64,000 nucleotides of DNA from contig NZ_CP020880.1 of the NCBI RefSeq assembly GCF_002157855.1, positions 3,720,001-3,784,000 on the forward strand, written 5' to 3'. How positions within the stretch are numbered: position 1 is the first letter of the stretch; each line of letters starts with the position of its first letter. The DNA comes from Sutcliffiella horikoshii (GTDB lineage: Bacteria; Bacillota; Bacilli; Bacillales; Bacillaceae_I). The notes beneath the pieces were generated by a model. That model did not search any database. It was not told where the DNA came from and saw nothing but the letters and a program-made list of their open reading frames with translations. Below are positions 53,928 through 63,862 of the stretch, piece after piece. The position numbers and the translations under genes were made by a program.

Positions 53928-55304
53928 TCATCTACTTTTCAAACTTGATAGTGTAGACATTCCTTTATCTCTTTTCCCTAATTCCACAAAAATAAAGATA
54001 ATAATTACAATTGCCCAAAATCTTGGTGATACAAAGTCTGAACGGTACATGGATGTGATAGCCAAATGCACCCAGAGTATGAGCGAATATAAAAAGTATT
54101 TATGTTCATTACGTACTTTAAATAAACGATAAAATACATAGACAAACATTGCTGTAATTAGTAGGAATCCGAAAACACCGTGTTCAAATAGTAAATCAAT
54201 AAAAATATTATTGGATGTCACACTAAGCGGACCTTGGTGGTATAAGAATTTCGTTTGTGCCAAGAACCAATAGCTTCCCGGACCAAATCCGAAGATACTG
54301 TTAACCCAAGAGTAGTCAAAGAGCCAAGCAATAGGCATAACAAGCATATACAGTCTGCTATGTCTGTGAATATCAAACAACGTATCAAACCTACCTGTAA
54401 TAGGCTGTAACAATTGCAAGACGAAATCCCACTGTATGATCATAAGGATTACGACTGGAATAAGCCCGTAAAGGGTGTACTTCAGTATCTTTCTCTTATT
54501 TTCCAGCTTTGTTGTGAAGAAAATGACCACTATAAAGCCTACTAATAGAGCAATATTCGCATAGCCGCTGACAGAAAAAGAAAAAATCAACACGAACATG
54601 CATGGGATGAAGACAAGAAGAAAGTATTTCTTCTTACTGGCATATAAAACTAGCCCAATAATGAGAGCATCAATTAAAAACGGTACAAGATAACTTGGTT
54701 CATCAGTGATTGAAGTTAATCGGAAATTAAACAGCACATCCGATTCAACGCTATGTACAAAAGATCGAGTGTTCAAATCAATCATTGGATAACCAAACAT
54801 GAAATGGAGAAATTGCCAAATCCCAATTGCGGTTACAATTAAAACCCCGAATAAATACCATCTAGTAATGGATAAAAGCACCTTGTTGTCCAAAAAGGAT
54901 ATCAGCTTAAAGAAGGTATAAAACAACATTAAAAATAATGTTAAATTAATTACCCTGTTGGGTAACGCCTGTGTGATGTAGTCAACATAATGAACAGATA
55001 ACATCACTGTCAGGTTAAAGAAAGCTGCCAATATAGCAAGAATACCCGGTATGTAAATGGAGCCTAAAAACGCTTTTTGTTCAAGGCTTAAGGGATTCAA
55101 TTGTTTTCTGTCTTTAAAATGAACAAGAAGCAAAAGAAACAATACCCCTGTTGCTAAAAAAGTGGCTAAGACGGATGATGGAACTGGTGTCAACTTTTGA
55201 TAGATGCCTGAAACGGAATAAGGCGCCAAGAACATGAATAATCCCATGATAATAAGAATTATTTTTTCCTTATGCTGTTTCAATGCTGTTAGAAAATAAC
55301 CCAT
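53928..55304 (-). CDS. O-antigen ligase/polymerase-like membrane protein
   Basis: Membrane protein of 458 residues with ten or more hydrophobic segments and a Wzy_C-type extracellular loop (GFGPGSYWFLAQTKFLYHQGPLSVTSNNIFIDLLFEHGVFGF). Likely polymerises or ligates the polysaccharide made by this cluster; TuaE is the counterpart in B. subtilis, but similarity in this family is too low to be sure. ATG 55304 has only a weak ribosome binding site. Confidence 0.8.
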   Translation of the reverse strand: MGYFLTALKQHKEKIILIIMGLFMFLAPYSVSGIYQKLTPVPSSVLATFLATGVLFLLLLVHFKDRKQLNPLSLEQKAFLGSIYIPGILAILAAFFNLTVMLSVHYVDYITQALPNRVINLTLFLMLFYTFFKLISFLDNKVLLSITRWYLFGVLIVTAIGIWQFLHFMFGYPMIDLNTRSFVHSVESDVLFNFRLTSITDEPSYLVPFLIDALIIGLVLYASKKKYFLLVFIPCMFVLIFSFSVSGYANIALLVGFIVVIFFTTKLENKRKILKYTLYGLIPVVILMIIQWDFVLQLLQPITGRFDTLFDIHRHSRLYMLVMPIAWLFDYSWVNSIFGFGPGSYWFLAQTKFLYHQGPLSVTSNNIFIDLLFEHGVFGFLLITAMFVYVFYRLFKVRNEHKYFLYSLILWVHLAITSMYRSDFVSPRFWAIVIIIFIFVELGKRDKGMSTLSSLKSR

Positions 55305-55513
55305 TTAATATTACCAATCCTTTTCTGATCTATTTCTACTTTTTTCGACTTACCTAATTAGATATAATAGCACATACCGTTCCAACGTTAAATAGTTTGC
55401 CCACTTTGCCACAACTCATTTGATTTATAGAAAAAAAACTATATAATATGGGAAGAATATATCCCATCTGGTCAAATAGTACGGCTAAGAAATAACGCTT
55501 ATGGGGGAAGAAA

Positions 55514-55888
55514 ATGAAGTTAAAACTGTTTAGTTTATTCGCAATAACATCAATATTCTTAACCGCATGCGGGGATAGTGTCCTTGTTGTTCGAACTCCT
55601 CTAGAAGGTGATCATTATGTGAGAAGCAATATAGAATCTCTTGAATGGAGTCACTTCTCAGACATGGTTGCCAGTGAAAGCGACATCCAAGAGGACGACT
55701 TCAATCAACTAAAGTGGACATTAGAACACTACAACAAAACCCGCTATATCATGGTTTCTGATGAGTTATATCGTTTTGATGAAAATGGAAAGATGGTCTA
55801 TTATACAGACTGGAAAGAAGAAAACGGTGAATATAAATTAGAGAAATTGGAATTTCCTAATTATGATACAACCGGTAATATGGAGTAG
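55514..55888 (+). CDS. Small lipoprotein of unknown function
   Basis: Protein of 124 residues with a clear lipoprotein signal (MKLKLFSLFAITSIFLTAC; Cys19) and an acidic mature part. Nothing recognisable beyond that. It is the only plus-strand gene inside the polysaccharide cluster, with its own terminator. AUG 55514 follows GGGGGAAG. Confidence 0.7.
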   Translation: MKLKLFSLFAITSIFLTACGDSVLVVRTPLEGDHYVRSNIESLEWSHFSDMVASESDIQEDDFNQLKWTLEHYNKTRYIMVSDELYRFDENGKMVYYTDWKEENGEYKLEKLEFPNYDTTGNME

Positions 55889-55922
55889 AAAACGGCCTTA
55901 GCGGACGTTTTCTACTTTTTTT
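55885..55922 (+). terminator. Terminator overlapping the lipoprotein stop codon
   Basis: Perfect 10-bp stem GTAGAAAACG / CGTTTTCTAC with an 11-base spacer, then eight T. The first arm includes the stop codon, and the second reaches the stop of the convergent glycosyltransferase. Confidence 0.85.
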
Positions 55923-56709
55923 TGTATTGAAACATCTCTTTCAATGACGCAATGTAAAAAGGAAATGGTCTTTCGAGATGATTGAACTTCTTAATAAATA
56001 AAAAGGTCAACATAGCAAATCCAACTGGAGTGTTAAAAATTCTTTTAAACAGTGGCCCTTTGCTGGAGAATGCTTTAAAATTTAACCTCGTGTCCATGCT
56101 AGGCTTGCCATGATAGACGACAACCTTTGGTACATAACTGATTTGATACCCTTCTTTATGCATCATGTGAAGGAAAATGTTCTCTTCTCCGCTTGGGTAT
56201 TTTGCTCCAAGCCCGAAATCTTCATCAAAAGAAACCTTTTCCTTATCTACAATCTGAAGATTCAAGAAAATTTCAATAGAAGACTTTCTAAATAAATCTT
56301 GGAACTTTAAACTCTCCTGAGCATTTTTCGGATAATCCTTATAGTACTCTTTTTTCTCCGGGTCGTAGATTTGGTAACAAACAATTCCCGCATTGTTTTC
56401 TTCAAAGTAGTTATGAACCTCCAAAAATGCATGAGGCTCGTACCAACAATCATCATCAGAGAATGTAACAATATTACCTTTTGTATAGTTAATTCCCATA
56501 TTTCTTGAGTAAGACAGCCCTTTTCTATCTAAAGAAACATGCTCAAAAGCAAATGAATAATTAGCAAGAAGGGTGCTTACTTTTTCATGATTATCTTGAG
56601 AAACCACGATGGCTTCAAAATTTTGATACGTCTGGTCACTGAGACTTTGAAATAATCGTTCTAATTCCATTTCTCTCGTTCCTAGTGTAGGTATGACAAC
56701 ACTAATCAT
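55912..56709 (-). CDS. Family 2 glycosyltransferase
   Basis: GT-A glycosyltransferase of 265 residues: MISVVIPTLGTREMELERLFQSL, nucleotide-binding part near the N-terminus, and FSDDDCWYEP as the metal-binding DxD. The C-terminal half has a basic surface segment and no membrane anchor. Specificity unknown; last of five glycosyltransferases in the cluster by transcription order on this side. Confidence 0.85.
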   Translation of the reverse strand: MISVVIPTLGTREMELERLFQSLSDQTYQNFEAIVVSQDNHEKVSTLLANYSFAFEHVSLDRKGLSYSRNMGINYTKGNIVTFSDDDCWYEPHAFLEVHNYFEENNAGIVCYQIYDPEKKEYYKDYPKNAQESLKFQDLFRKSSIEIFLNLQIVDKEKVSFDEDFGLGAKYPSGEENIFLHMMHKEGYQISYVPKVVVYHGKPSMDTRLNFKAFSSKGPLFKRIFNTPVGFAMLTFLFIKKFNHLERPFPFYIASLKEMFQYKKK

Positions 56710-56753
56710 TTCTTATCGCCCTCACCATCTTCTGTTTTAAAACCTCATGCATG

Positions 56754-57671
56754 TCAGTTGCGTCTTCCTGGTTGAAATAATGAAATAAATGCAAGTAAGA
56801 AAGGCGGTAAGAATAATGCTACCGCTTTTATATTTGGATAATAGTAGATGCTTTTAAACGAATACTTTAATGAATATAGATAATTATTTCGATGAACTGC
56901 CTTTGAAAGATGCAAGAATCTTGATGACTTGAATCTTCTTTGAAGCGTAGAGGATTTTCCCTCCAGTACTTTACGGTATTTATCAAAAAGATACGTTAAT
57001 GCTCGGTGGTGATTCTCGCTTTTCCCACTAATTTGATTGGATGCATTCTTTGCAATAGTATATCTCACATTATACTGATTATCATGTGCAACCTTTGTAC
57101 GTTCACAACATCTTATCCATAAATCATAGTCTTGCATGGCAGGCAAATTATTATCAAAGCCACCAGCTTCTTGGAATACTTCTCTTTTAACTGCTACAGA
57201 TGAAGTGGTTCCGATATAATTATCTTCGAATATTTTCGGATACAGGTTTCCCTTGATTGTAGCAGGAATCTTTCTAATAACCTTTTTACGGTTTGTGTTG
57301 TATACAACTAACTTTCCGGAGTAGACTAAGCCCACATTAGAATCCAACTTAAATTGCTGAAGTTGACTTTTAATCTTTTCAAGCTCCCACGTATCATCAT
57401 CATCCAAAAACATCAAAATATCGCCTGTCGCATTTTCGGCACCAAGGTTTCTTGCATAGCAAGCACCTTTACTCTTAGGTATTTTGAGGTATCGGAATGT
57501 AAAATGATTGCTTTCATATCCGCTCAGGAACCGTTCCGTTTCTCCGTCCTCACCATCCATAACCACCATAACTTCGTCCGGCTTTTCCGTTTGCACCTCT
57601 ATACTTTGCAAGGCCAGAAGCAAAAGCTGCGGTCTATTATGTGTAGGGATGATGACAGATACATTATTCAT
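56754..57671 (-). CDS. Family 2 glycosyltransferase
   Basis: Glycosyltransferase of 305 residues: MNNVSVIIPTHNRPQLLLLALQS, DEVMVVMDGEDGETERFL, and the metal motif FLDDDDTWE. C-terminal part hydrophobic near the end (VALFLPPFLLAFISLF), perhaps membrane-associated. ATG 57671 follows GGGTGAGAG; the frame up to 57683 adds only four residues. 13 bp after the upstream GT4 gene. Confidence 0.85.
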   Translation of the reverse strand: MNNVSVIIPTHNRPQLLLLALQSIEVQTEKPDEVMVVMDGEDGETERFLSGYESNHFTFRYLKIPKSKGACYARNLGAENATGDILMFLDDDDTWELEKIKSQLQQFKLDSNVGLVYSGKLVVYNTNRKKVIRKIPATIKGNLYPKIFEDNYIGTTSSVAVKREVFQEAGGFDNNLPAMQDYDLWIRCCERTKVAHDNQYNVRYTIAKNASNQISGKSENHHRALTYLFDKYRKVLEGKSSTLQRRFKSSRFLHLSKAVHRNNYLYSLKYSFKSIYYYPNIKAVALFLPPFLLAFISLFQPGRRN

Positions 57672-57684
57672 ATATACTCTCACC

Positions 57685-58812
57685 CTAACCCTTCGTTTCT
57701 TCTACCCTCTGCATTAAAAACTCTTCATACTTGGAGACAACATACTCCTCCTCCATTTGCATCAAATGTAGAGCGAGTGTCTCTTTATCTCTAGAACCCT
57801 TTACTTGTATCTGATCTAACATGGCCTTAGCAAGCTCGTCTGGATTCCCTACCGGAACAAGAGAACCGAATTTCCCCTTTTGAAGAATTTCTTCAGGACC
57901 ACACTCACATGCTGTCGATATGACCGGCTTATCTAAATAAAGTGCCTCGACAAGTACGTTTCCGAAGCCTTCCCATTTTGAACTTAACACAAACAAAGAT
58001 GCCTTGCTTATATAGGCATAAGGATTATGAACAAATCCTCGTAGTTCTATCGCATGATCCATCTTTTCCTTGGAGATGATATTCTCCATCTCTCTTCTTA
58101 TCGTCTGCTTCCCGTCTCCCAGGATAATTAAACGTGCATGTGGTGCGTTTGGGAGAACTTTTGCAAACGCCTTTAACATAGTAGGATAATCTTTTGCTTC
58201 AAAGATCCTCCCCGCCGCCACCATTGTAAAATAGTTAGGGTCATTCAACCATGGATCCTCTACCGCTTCGAGCGCTTTCTCCTTTATTTTACTATTAATG
58301 ACAGGATTGTAGATTACTTCTATTCTATCATTAGTCAGCCTTAAAAAGTTACCGGATTGTTTTGCCACACAATTCGAAACAGCAACAAAATGGTCGGCAC
58401 GTGGAAATAACTTCCGCATCATTACCGGGTAAAAACGATGCAATTTCGTTCTTGGACGTAAATAAGATTGCTTAAGGTTAGTATGCAATGTAATAATATG
58501 CTTTGTTTTTACATTTGCCATTCTCATCGCAAGACTCGATACAATATTAGCATTATCAAGTCCTGACAAAAAAATATCCGGCCTGTTTTTCTGCAAGTAA
58601 TTCCGCAACTTCCATACACTTAAAAAAGTTTTCTTAGAGCTGAGTGGTACAAGGCGCACCTTATCCGAAACGGTTTCTATCAGCTGACCCTTTCGTTCAA
58701 TCAGAACCAAATCTACCTTATGTCCCTTTTCTGCCAAACCATTTGCCAAAGAGATGACTACTTTTTCTGCCCCACCAAATGTCAGAACCGGAATAAACAA
58801 AGCAATATACAT
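57685..58812 (-). CDS. Family 4 glycosyltransferase
   Basis: GT-B glycosyltransferase of 375 residues. N-terminal acceptor domain (MYIALFIPVLTFGGAEKVVISLANGLAEKGH) and C-terminal donor domain with LFVLSSKWEGFGNVLVEALYLDKPVIST, the E-x7-E nucleotide-sugar motif of GT4. The ATG at 58812 overlaps the preceding stop (TGATG), so translation is coupled. Related to TuaC/TuaH in type; specificity unknown. Confidence 0.88.
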   Translation of the reverse strand: MYIALFIPVLTFGGAEKVVISLANGLAEKGHKVDLVLIERKGQLIETVSDKVRLVPLSSKKTFLSVWKLRNYLQKNRPDIFLSGLDNANIVSSLAMRMANVKTKHIITLHTNLKQSYLRPRTKLHRFYPVMMRKLFPRADHFVAVSNCVAKQSGNFLRLTNDRIEVIYNPVINSKIKEKALEAVEDPWLNDPNYFTMVAAGRIFEAKDYPTMLKAFAKVLPNAPHARLIILGDGKQTIRREMENIISKEKMDHAIELRGFVHNPYAYISKASLFVLSSKWEGFGNVLVEALYLDKPVISTACECGPEEILQKGKFGSLVPVGNPDELAKAMLDQIQVKGSRDKETLALHLMQMEEEYVVSKYEEFLMQRVEETKG

Positions 58813-59924
58813 CACTTAGTTTTCCTTTTATCCAAGATCAGTTTTTCATAACTGTCCGCACTATTTTTTATCGTGAAGAACAACGATCTTTCAAGCAGCT
58901 TTTCTTTAGGCAACGGACTCTTGATGGTCGCATCCATCGCACGAGCTAAAGCGATATAGTCTCCTACCTTTACCAATGTACCGTACTTTCCGCCTTCTAA
59001 GATTTCACCAGGCCCACTTGGACAATTTGTGGATACAACAGGAGTCCCCACCGCAAGTGCTTCTGCCACCACATTCCCAAATCCTTCATACGCAGAAGAA
59101 AGTACAAATAAATCAGCCTTTGTCATATAAGGATATGGGTTGGATTGGAAGCCTACAAAGTCCACCACATCTTTAAGTTTATATTGATTGACAAGTGATA
59201 AAAGATGATCTTTTTCCGGTCCATCGCCTACCACAATCAATCGTACTTTTCTGGAATCTTGCAAAACTCTCATTGCATTTAACAGAGTAGGATAATCTTT
59301 AGCCTTATCAAATCTTCCCACGGTAACAGCAACAGGAATATCTTCCCTAAACCAAGGGTGGTCCACTTCCTGCTGAGCTTTAGCAAGTAATTCTTCCGTT
59401 ACAACGGGATTGTAAACAACATGTATCTTAGATTTATCAATTCCCGTAATGTTATAAAGATCATCGGCTACACCTTTTGAAACACCGACAATGTGATCAG
59501 CAAAACGGTAGAAATATTTCACAAGACGCGCTATAACTTTAAACGACCTAGAATTCAACACTTCTAATTGACGACTAATATTTACACGGGTACTTACAAT
59601 TAAGTTGGTCTTAGATCTTGCAAGCAACTTTGCCATGATGACCGTGAGATTTATATAATCTTTTGCAGAAATAAAAGCATCTGGCTTTTTTTCCTTCATA
59701 TAGTTCTTAATGTCTGGAATACAAGAAAGCAATCTAGGCTTATTCAGATCAATTAGGTTCACACTTGCAGGAACAAGGTCCATGTATTCTCCTTTGGCGT
59801 CCGCCACGAGAAGATCCACTTCATATCCTCTTTTTGTAAACTCTTCTGCAAGATTTAGCGTCATCCGTTCCACTCCACCTCCGCCAAGGCTTGCTAGGAT
59901 AAAGCTAATTCTTTTCTTTTCCAT
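58812..59924 (-). CDS. Family 4 glycosyltransferase
   Basis: GT-B glycosyltransferase of 370 residues, similar in layout to its downstream neighbour, suggesting an old duplication: MEKKRISFILASLGGGGVERMTLNLAEEFTKRGYEVDLL, and LFVLSSAYEGFGNVVAEALAVGTPVVSTNCPSGPGEIL in the donor domain. ATG 59924. Coupled to the next gene through a one-base overlap. Confidence 0.88.
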   Translation of the reverse strand: MEKKRISFILASLGGGGVERMTLNLAEEFTKRGYEVDLLVADAKGEYMDLVPASVNLIDLNKPRLLSCIPDIKNYMKEKKPDAFISAKDYINLTVIMAKLLARSKTNLIVSTRVNISRQLEVLNSRSFKVIARLVKYFYRFADHIVGVSKGVADDLYNITGIDKSKIHVVYNPVVTEELLAKAQQEVDHPWFREDIPVAVTVGRFDKAKDYPTLLNAMRVLQDSRKVRLIVVGDGPEKDHLLSLVNQYKLKDVVDFVGFQSNPYPYMTKADLFVLSSAYEGFGNVVAEALAVGTPVVSTNCPSGPGEILEGGKYGTLVKVGDYIALARAMDATIKSPLPKEKLLERSLFFTIKNSADSYEKLILDKRKTK

Positions 59925-59942
59925 GGTGTATCCCTCAAATCT

Positions 59943-61373
59943 TTACAAAGTTTTTTTCAATCTTTTCATTAATATAGTCCGTGCATTCATGATATTTAAT
60001 ACAATCGCCGCTAACAAAAATGTGATGCCCCCTACAACCAGTTGTCCGATAAGGAAAAGCACACCAGTCTTATCCTGTAACGGCCATAAGGCAAGTCCCA
60101 TCGCAGTTGATGCCGTCACAACCTTGATGAAATCTTTTGCTGGAAAAGGAAGTGGGTGAATCTGAATATGAACAATAATCCAACTCATCACCACGGCTGC
60201 TGCATATGCAACCACAGTAGCTATTGCCGCTCCCTCTATTCCACATTTAGGAATTAAAAGGAAATTAAGTGCAACATTGAGCACAGCAGCTACTATAACC
60301 GGGAAAATTTGTAGGGCCGTTTTTTGTTTTAAATGGAACATAATATCCACGCTATACAACTTGAATCCTTTTAACAAAGCTCCTATTGCAATATATGGCA
60401 TAAGGACAAGCGCATCTTCACGGAAGGATTCACCTAAGAAAAGATGAGATATATTGGTTGCAATTAGAACAAACCCCGCCACCGCGGGTAATGCGATTAA
60501 AAATATCAAGCTAGTGTTTTTTCTGACCTGTTCATATGCCGCGATTTCCCCTTTTTCCTCCATCACTTTCACAGCAATTGGAAATGCAGCCAAGTTAATA
60601 ATCATCATCAAGGTAAAGATTGTTTGTTCAGAAAGGTCATACGTTACCGCATAAATACCGGTTGCACTTGTGTCCAACAAATAATTGATAATCAAGCGAT
60701 CAGAGTTATGAATAATCACACCCATCAACAATGTTATCGTTAAGGGCATTCCGTATTTCAAAAATTGTTTTAAATAATCCGAATGGAAAGCCTTTAGGTT
60801 AACACCTAGCTTCCAATACTTCAATGTCGGCATCAACAGCGTAATCCAAAATGCCAGAATGAGTCCCGATAGCAAACCAATCTCAGCAAATCCGGCATAG
60901 ATGAAAGCTGTACCAAGAACCAACCCTAATGTTGTACGACTGAACGCTAACATACCATAAGATTTGGGTGATAGTTTAGCACGCATGAGCGTAAGATTAA
61001 TACTATTCCATGATTGTGTCCATGAGAATAATAGGGTGAGGAAGATGAATATTGGAGAAAACTCTTTCCCCTGAAAAAAGAACATGGTAATGAGGCCAAC
61101 AACAAACGTCGCTACAATTAAGGCTAAAAAAGATAGTTTAATGGTCTCCAAAAAGCGATTATCTTCTTTAAATTTCGGATAATAACGAAGCAAACTCAAC
61201 TTGAGCCATTCAAATAGAACTGCGTTCACCATCCCGGCAACCGCAAAAACTAGCGCATACATCCCGTATTCTTCAGGACTTAATAATCTAGTAAATATGG
61301 CGATACTGGCAAAGCTGACAAGCGCCGGTACACCATGTGATAAAAAATAAGCAAAAGCATGTTTTGATAGCAT
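59943..61373 (-). CDS. Polysaccharide flippase (Wzx/TuaB type)
   Basis: Lipid-linked oligosaccharide flippase of the MOP superfamily, 476 residues with about fourteen membrane segments (MLSKHAFAYFLSHGVPALVSFASIAIFTRLLSPEEYGMYALVF opening typical of Wzx). It would move the repeat unit across the membrane for polymerisation. First gene of the flippase-GT4-GT4-GT2-GT2 run; ATG 61373 after GGAGG. Confidence 0.9.
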   Translation of the reverse strand: MLSKHAFAYFLSHGVPALVSFASIAIFTRLLSPEEYGMYALVFAVAGMVNAVLFEWLKLSLLRYYPKFKEDNRFLETIKLSFLALIVATFVVGLITMFFFQGKEFSPIFIFLTLLFSWTQSWNSINLTLMRAKLSPKSYGMLAFSRTTLGLVLGTAFIYAGFAEIGLLSGLILAFWITLLMPTLKYWKLGVNLKAFHSDYLKQFLKYGMPLTITLLMGVIIHNSDRLIINYLLDTSATGIYAVTYDLSEQTIFTLMMIINLAAFPIAVKVMEEKGEIAAYEQVRKNTSLIFLIALPAVAGFVLIATNISHLFLGESFREDALVLMPYIAIGALLKGFKLYSVDIMFHLKQKTALQIFPVIVAAVLNVALNFLLIPKCGIEGAAIATVVAYAAAVVMSWIIVHIQIHPLPFPAKDFIKVVTASTAMGLALWPLQDKTGVLFLIGQLVVGGITFLLAAIVLNIMNARTILMKRLKKTL

Positions 61374-61500
61374 AAAAATGGTTCCTCCACATCATCAAAT
61401 ACAATTCCATTCATACCTCATTTATTATACATAAAAGTAGAGATAACTAAAACTTTGAGTCATATTTACTAATAGGGGATTTATTAACTTAAGTGTACAC

Positions 61501-61530
61501 AAAAAGCTGCCCTGCATAAGGACAGCTTTT
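61501..61530 (-). terminator. Terminator after the SpoIID-type wall protein
   Basis: AAAAGCTG.CC / GG.CAGCTTTT stem with TTTTT on the minus strand. Confidence 0.85.
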
Positions 61531-61534
61531 CTAA

Positions 61535-63835
61535 TTATTTCAAGATATTCAATTCAATTTCGCTTCTGGTACTTTCAGAAATTGCACCTGTTCCACCCAA
61601 ATAATGTACAGATGGAACGTAATGAATGTTTGTATTAATGTAGCCAGAAACAGCATCTGGCAATGAATCCTTTTTCGTTAATAAAAGCGGCGCCTCCATT
61701 TTAGCTGCAAGAACCGATCCTGGAAGAGCATCAATAAATTGCTCTCCGCGTGCAAAGAAAAGGTTACGTGGATCTAAATTGTACTCATTTACAATGGCTA
61801 CACTAGTTGCGTAGCGGTCCGGACCGCTGACACGCTTCACTTCATCAACAAGGCTGGACAATTTCGCTTCTACTTCATTCGACACTGCGCTTTTACCACC
61901 AATGATGGTGACCTTTTTCACATTGTTATTTCTCAAATACTCTTCGACACTTGACGATACTTCCTCAACCTTGGTAAAGAGAATCGGAATTTGGTTCAAA
62001 GCAGCATGAGATGCAACAGATAGTGCATCAGGTGAAGTAGAGCTACCTGATGTGATGATAACTTCCCCTCTAGCATCAATTTGACCTGCTACTTCCACTG
62101 AAGTGTCATAACGGTCACTACCTTTAATTCGTATAACCTGTGTAGCATATTTTCTTAATTCCGCTACTGTTTTATCAGAAACAGCAGCTTGTCCACCTAG
62201 AACAAAAATCTGGTGAATGGTTTGTGTTGCTAACAGTTCTTTAACTGAATTTGGAATTTCGTCTGTTTTCACTAATAATAGAGGTGCATCATACTTTTTC
62301 GCCAACACACTTCCAGTCAGCGCATCAACAGGATTGTCTCCGCGCCCAATAACTACTGTTTGGAACCCTTTATCCCAGCCATACTCAGCAATTGCAGTAC
62401 TTGTTTCATAACGATCAGAGCCTCTTAAACTATTATTAATATGATCCATAAAATAATTGGAAAAAGTAGTTCCAGAATAGTAGAAACCAAGAATATCAAC
62501 ATAGGAATCTCCTTGATCTGCCATTGCCTTGGCACCGTATTGACTCATTCCTACGCCATGCCCCCAGCCTTTACCTTTAATGTCATACACGCCATCTTTT
62601 AAAGAAATCGTAGTGACAAAGTGACTTTTAAAATCATTTATTCCGAAGATGGAACGCATGTTAGTGATTGGGCTGTTCACTTGTTGGTAAGAATGCACCT
62701 TGATTTCTGTGTGCTCTTCACCGTCAACTTCCTTTGTTTCCATTACAAAGCTTCCATCTTTATGTTGAACCATATACTCCACAGTATAACTACCATGTGT
62801 TCTTCTTTGACCTGGTGTTGTAGTATTGGAAACAGCCACATCTTTAATTGAAATTATTTTAATAGTTGCATCTTTTAGATCCGAAGTTTCCTTTTTTAAA
62901 TAATTCTTTACGTTCGTTAACACTTTTGACTCATTTGTATTAGCAAATTTCAACGGGTTTTTCAATCCACTTTCTTGAGTGGATGCCCACCAGTCTTGAG
63001 GGTTTTTAAGGTCAAGCTCCTTTACTTCGATTTGTTGCTCTCTTAGAGAAAGATTCCAATCAAAAGCTGGATCGTTTGGATCTTCTTTTGCAATTAAATA
63101 GTCTAACTGGCTACCACCTGGCCACGCCCCTTTATTACTTTCAATATAACCTCCGTTATTCGAGCTAAATACTGCATCGATTAGACGGTCATTATATGTA
63201 AGGACTTGTCCTTTTGTTTCATTAACAGCTCTATTAGTATTCTCATACTTCGTATGATCCCACCAGATGTAGCCATCATAACGTTGGGAACCAACATCAT
63301 CCGTCATTACTTGATGGACTCGTTTCATAGCGTAAGTCCTTGCCGCAACAGCTTGAGCCTTTAGAGCTTCAATATTCCAACTAGGATAAATCTCACTCGG
63401 CAAAACGCCTTTAAGGTAATCTTCCATCGGCAATTTATTAACAGGTACCAGATAGTTATTTTCAATCATAAAACGAATGCTTCCTAGATAGGGACGACCA
63501 TTTAAGCGGATGTAATTGCTTTTTCCGTACTTAACAGGCTTTATTTCAAACGTTTGATTAAAACTTTTAATTTTTTTGCTATTTTCATAAAGTTCAATGA
63601 CACTGCCATTTAATTTCACTTCATAAGTTCTATCTTGCTTAAGCTCAAAACCGCTATCTACCAATTGATACGTTCCGTTAAAATTGAAAGGAATTGCTTT
63701 TTTCTCTTTCAGATGGTACTTCAATTTCACTGAAACTTCATTTGGAATGGAAGCTGCAGATGAAGCCTCTACTTGTGTGAGGCTCGGCAGGAATACAAGA
63801 CAAGCCACTAGCAATGAAACAATCCACTTTTTCAT
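61535..63835 (-). CDS. SpoIID/LytB-domain protein with three cell-wall-binding repeats
   Basis: Secreted wall protein of 766 residues. Signal peptide (1-24, ending VEA), then an N-terminal domain and a SpoIID/LytB domain (about 130-470; LPMEDYLKGVLPSEIYPSWNIEALKAQAVAARTYA, and GWGHGVGMSQYGAKAMA). Three CWB2 modules follow (about 480-766; SDRYETSTAIA, SDRYDTSVEVA, PDRYATSVAIV). B. subtilis LytB, modifier of the LytC amidase, has the same two domain types in the reverse order and lies at an equivalent place beside the tua genes. SpoIID domains cut glycan strands lacking stem peptides. Confidence 0.9.
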   Translation of the reverse strand: MKKWIVSLLVACLVFLPSLTQVEASSAASIPNEVSVKLKYHLKEKKAIPFNFNGTYQLVDSGFELKQDRTYEVKLNGSVIELYENSKKIKSFNQTFEIKPVKYGKSNYIRLNGRPYLGSIRFMIENNYLVPVNKLPMEDYLKGVLPSEIYPSWNIEALKAQAVAARTYAMKRVHQVMTDDVGSQRYDGYIWWDHTKYENTNRAVNETKGQVLTYNDRLIDAVFSSNNGGYIESNKGAWPGGSQLDYLIAKEDPNDPAFDWNLSLREQQIEVKELDLKNPQDWWASTQESGLKNPLKFANTNESKVLTNVKNYLKKETSDLKDATIKIISIKDVAVSNTTTPGQRRTHGSYTVEYMVQHKDGSFVMETKEVDGEEHTEIKVHSYQQVNSPITNMRSIFGINDFKSHFVTTISLKDGVYDIKGKGWGHGVGMSQYGAKAMADQGDSYVDILGFYYSGTTFSNYFMDHINNSLRGSDRYETSTAIAEYGWDKGFQTVVIGRGDNPVDALTGSVLAKKYDAPLLLVKTDEIPNSVKELLATQTIHQIFVLGGQAAVSDKTVAELRKYATQVIRIKGSDRYDTSVEVAGQIDARGEVIITSGSSTSPDALSVASHAALNQIPILFTKVEEVSSSVEEYLRNNNVKKVTIIGGKSAVSNEVEAKLSSLVDEVKRVSGPDRYATSVAIVNEYNLDPRNLFFARGEQFIDALPGSVLAAKMEAPLLLTKKDSLPDAVSGYINTNIHYVPSVHYLGGTGAISESTRSEIELNILK

Positions 63836-63862
63836 TTCTCTTCCCCCATTGTGTTTCTCTTC

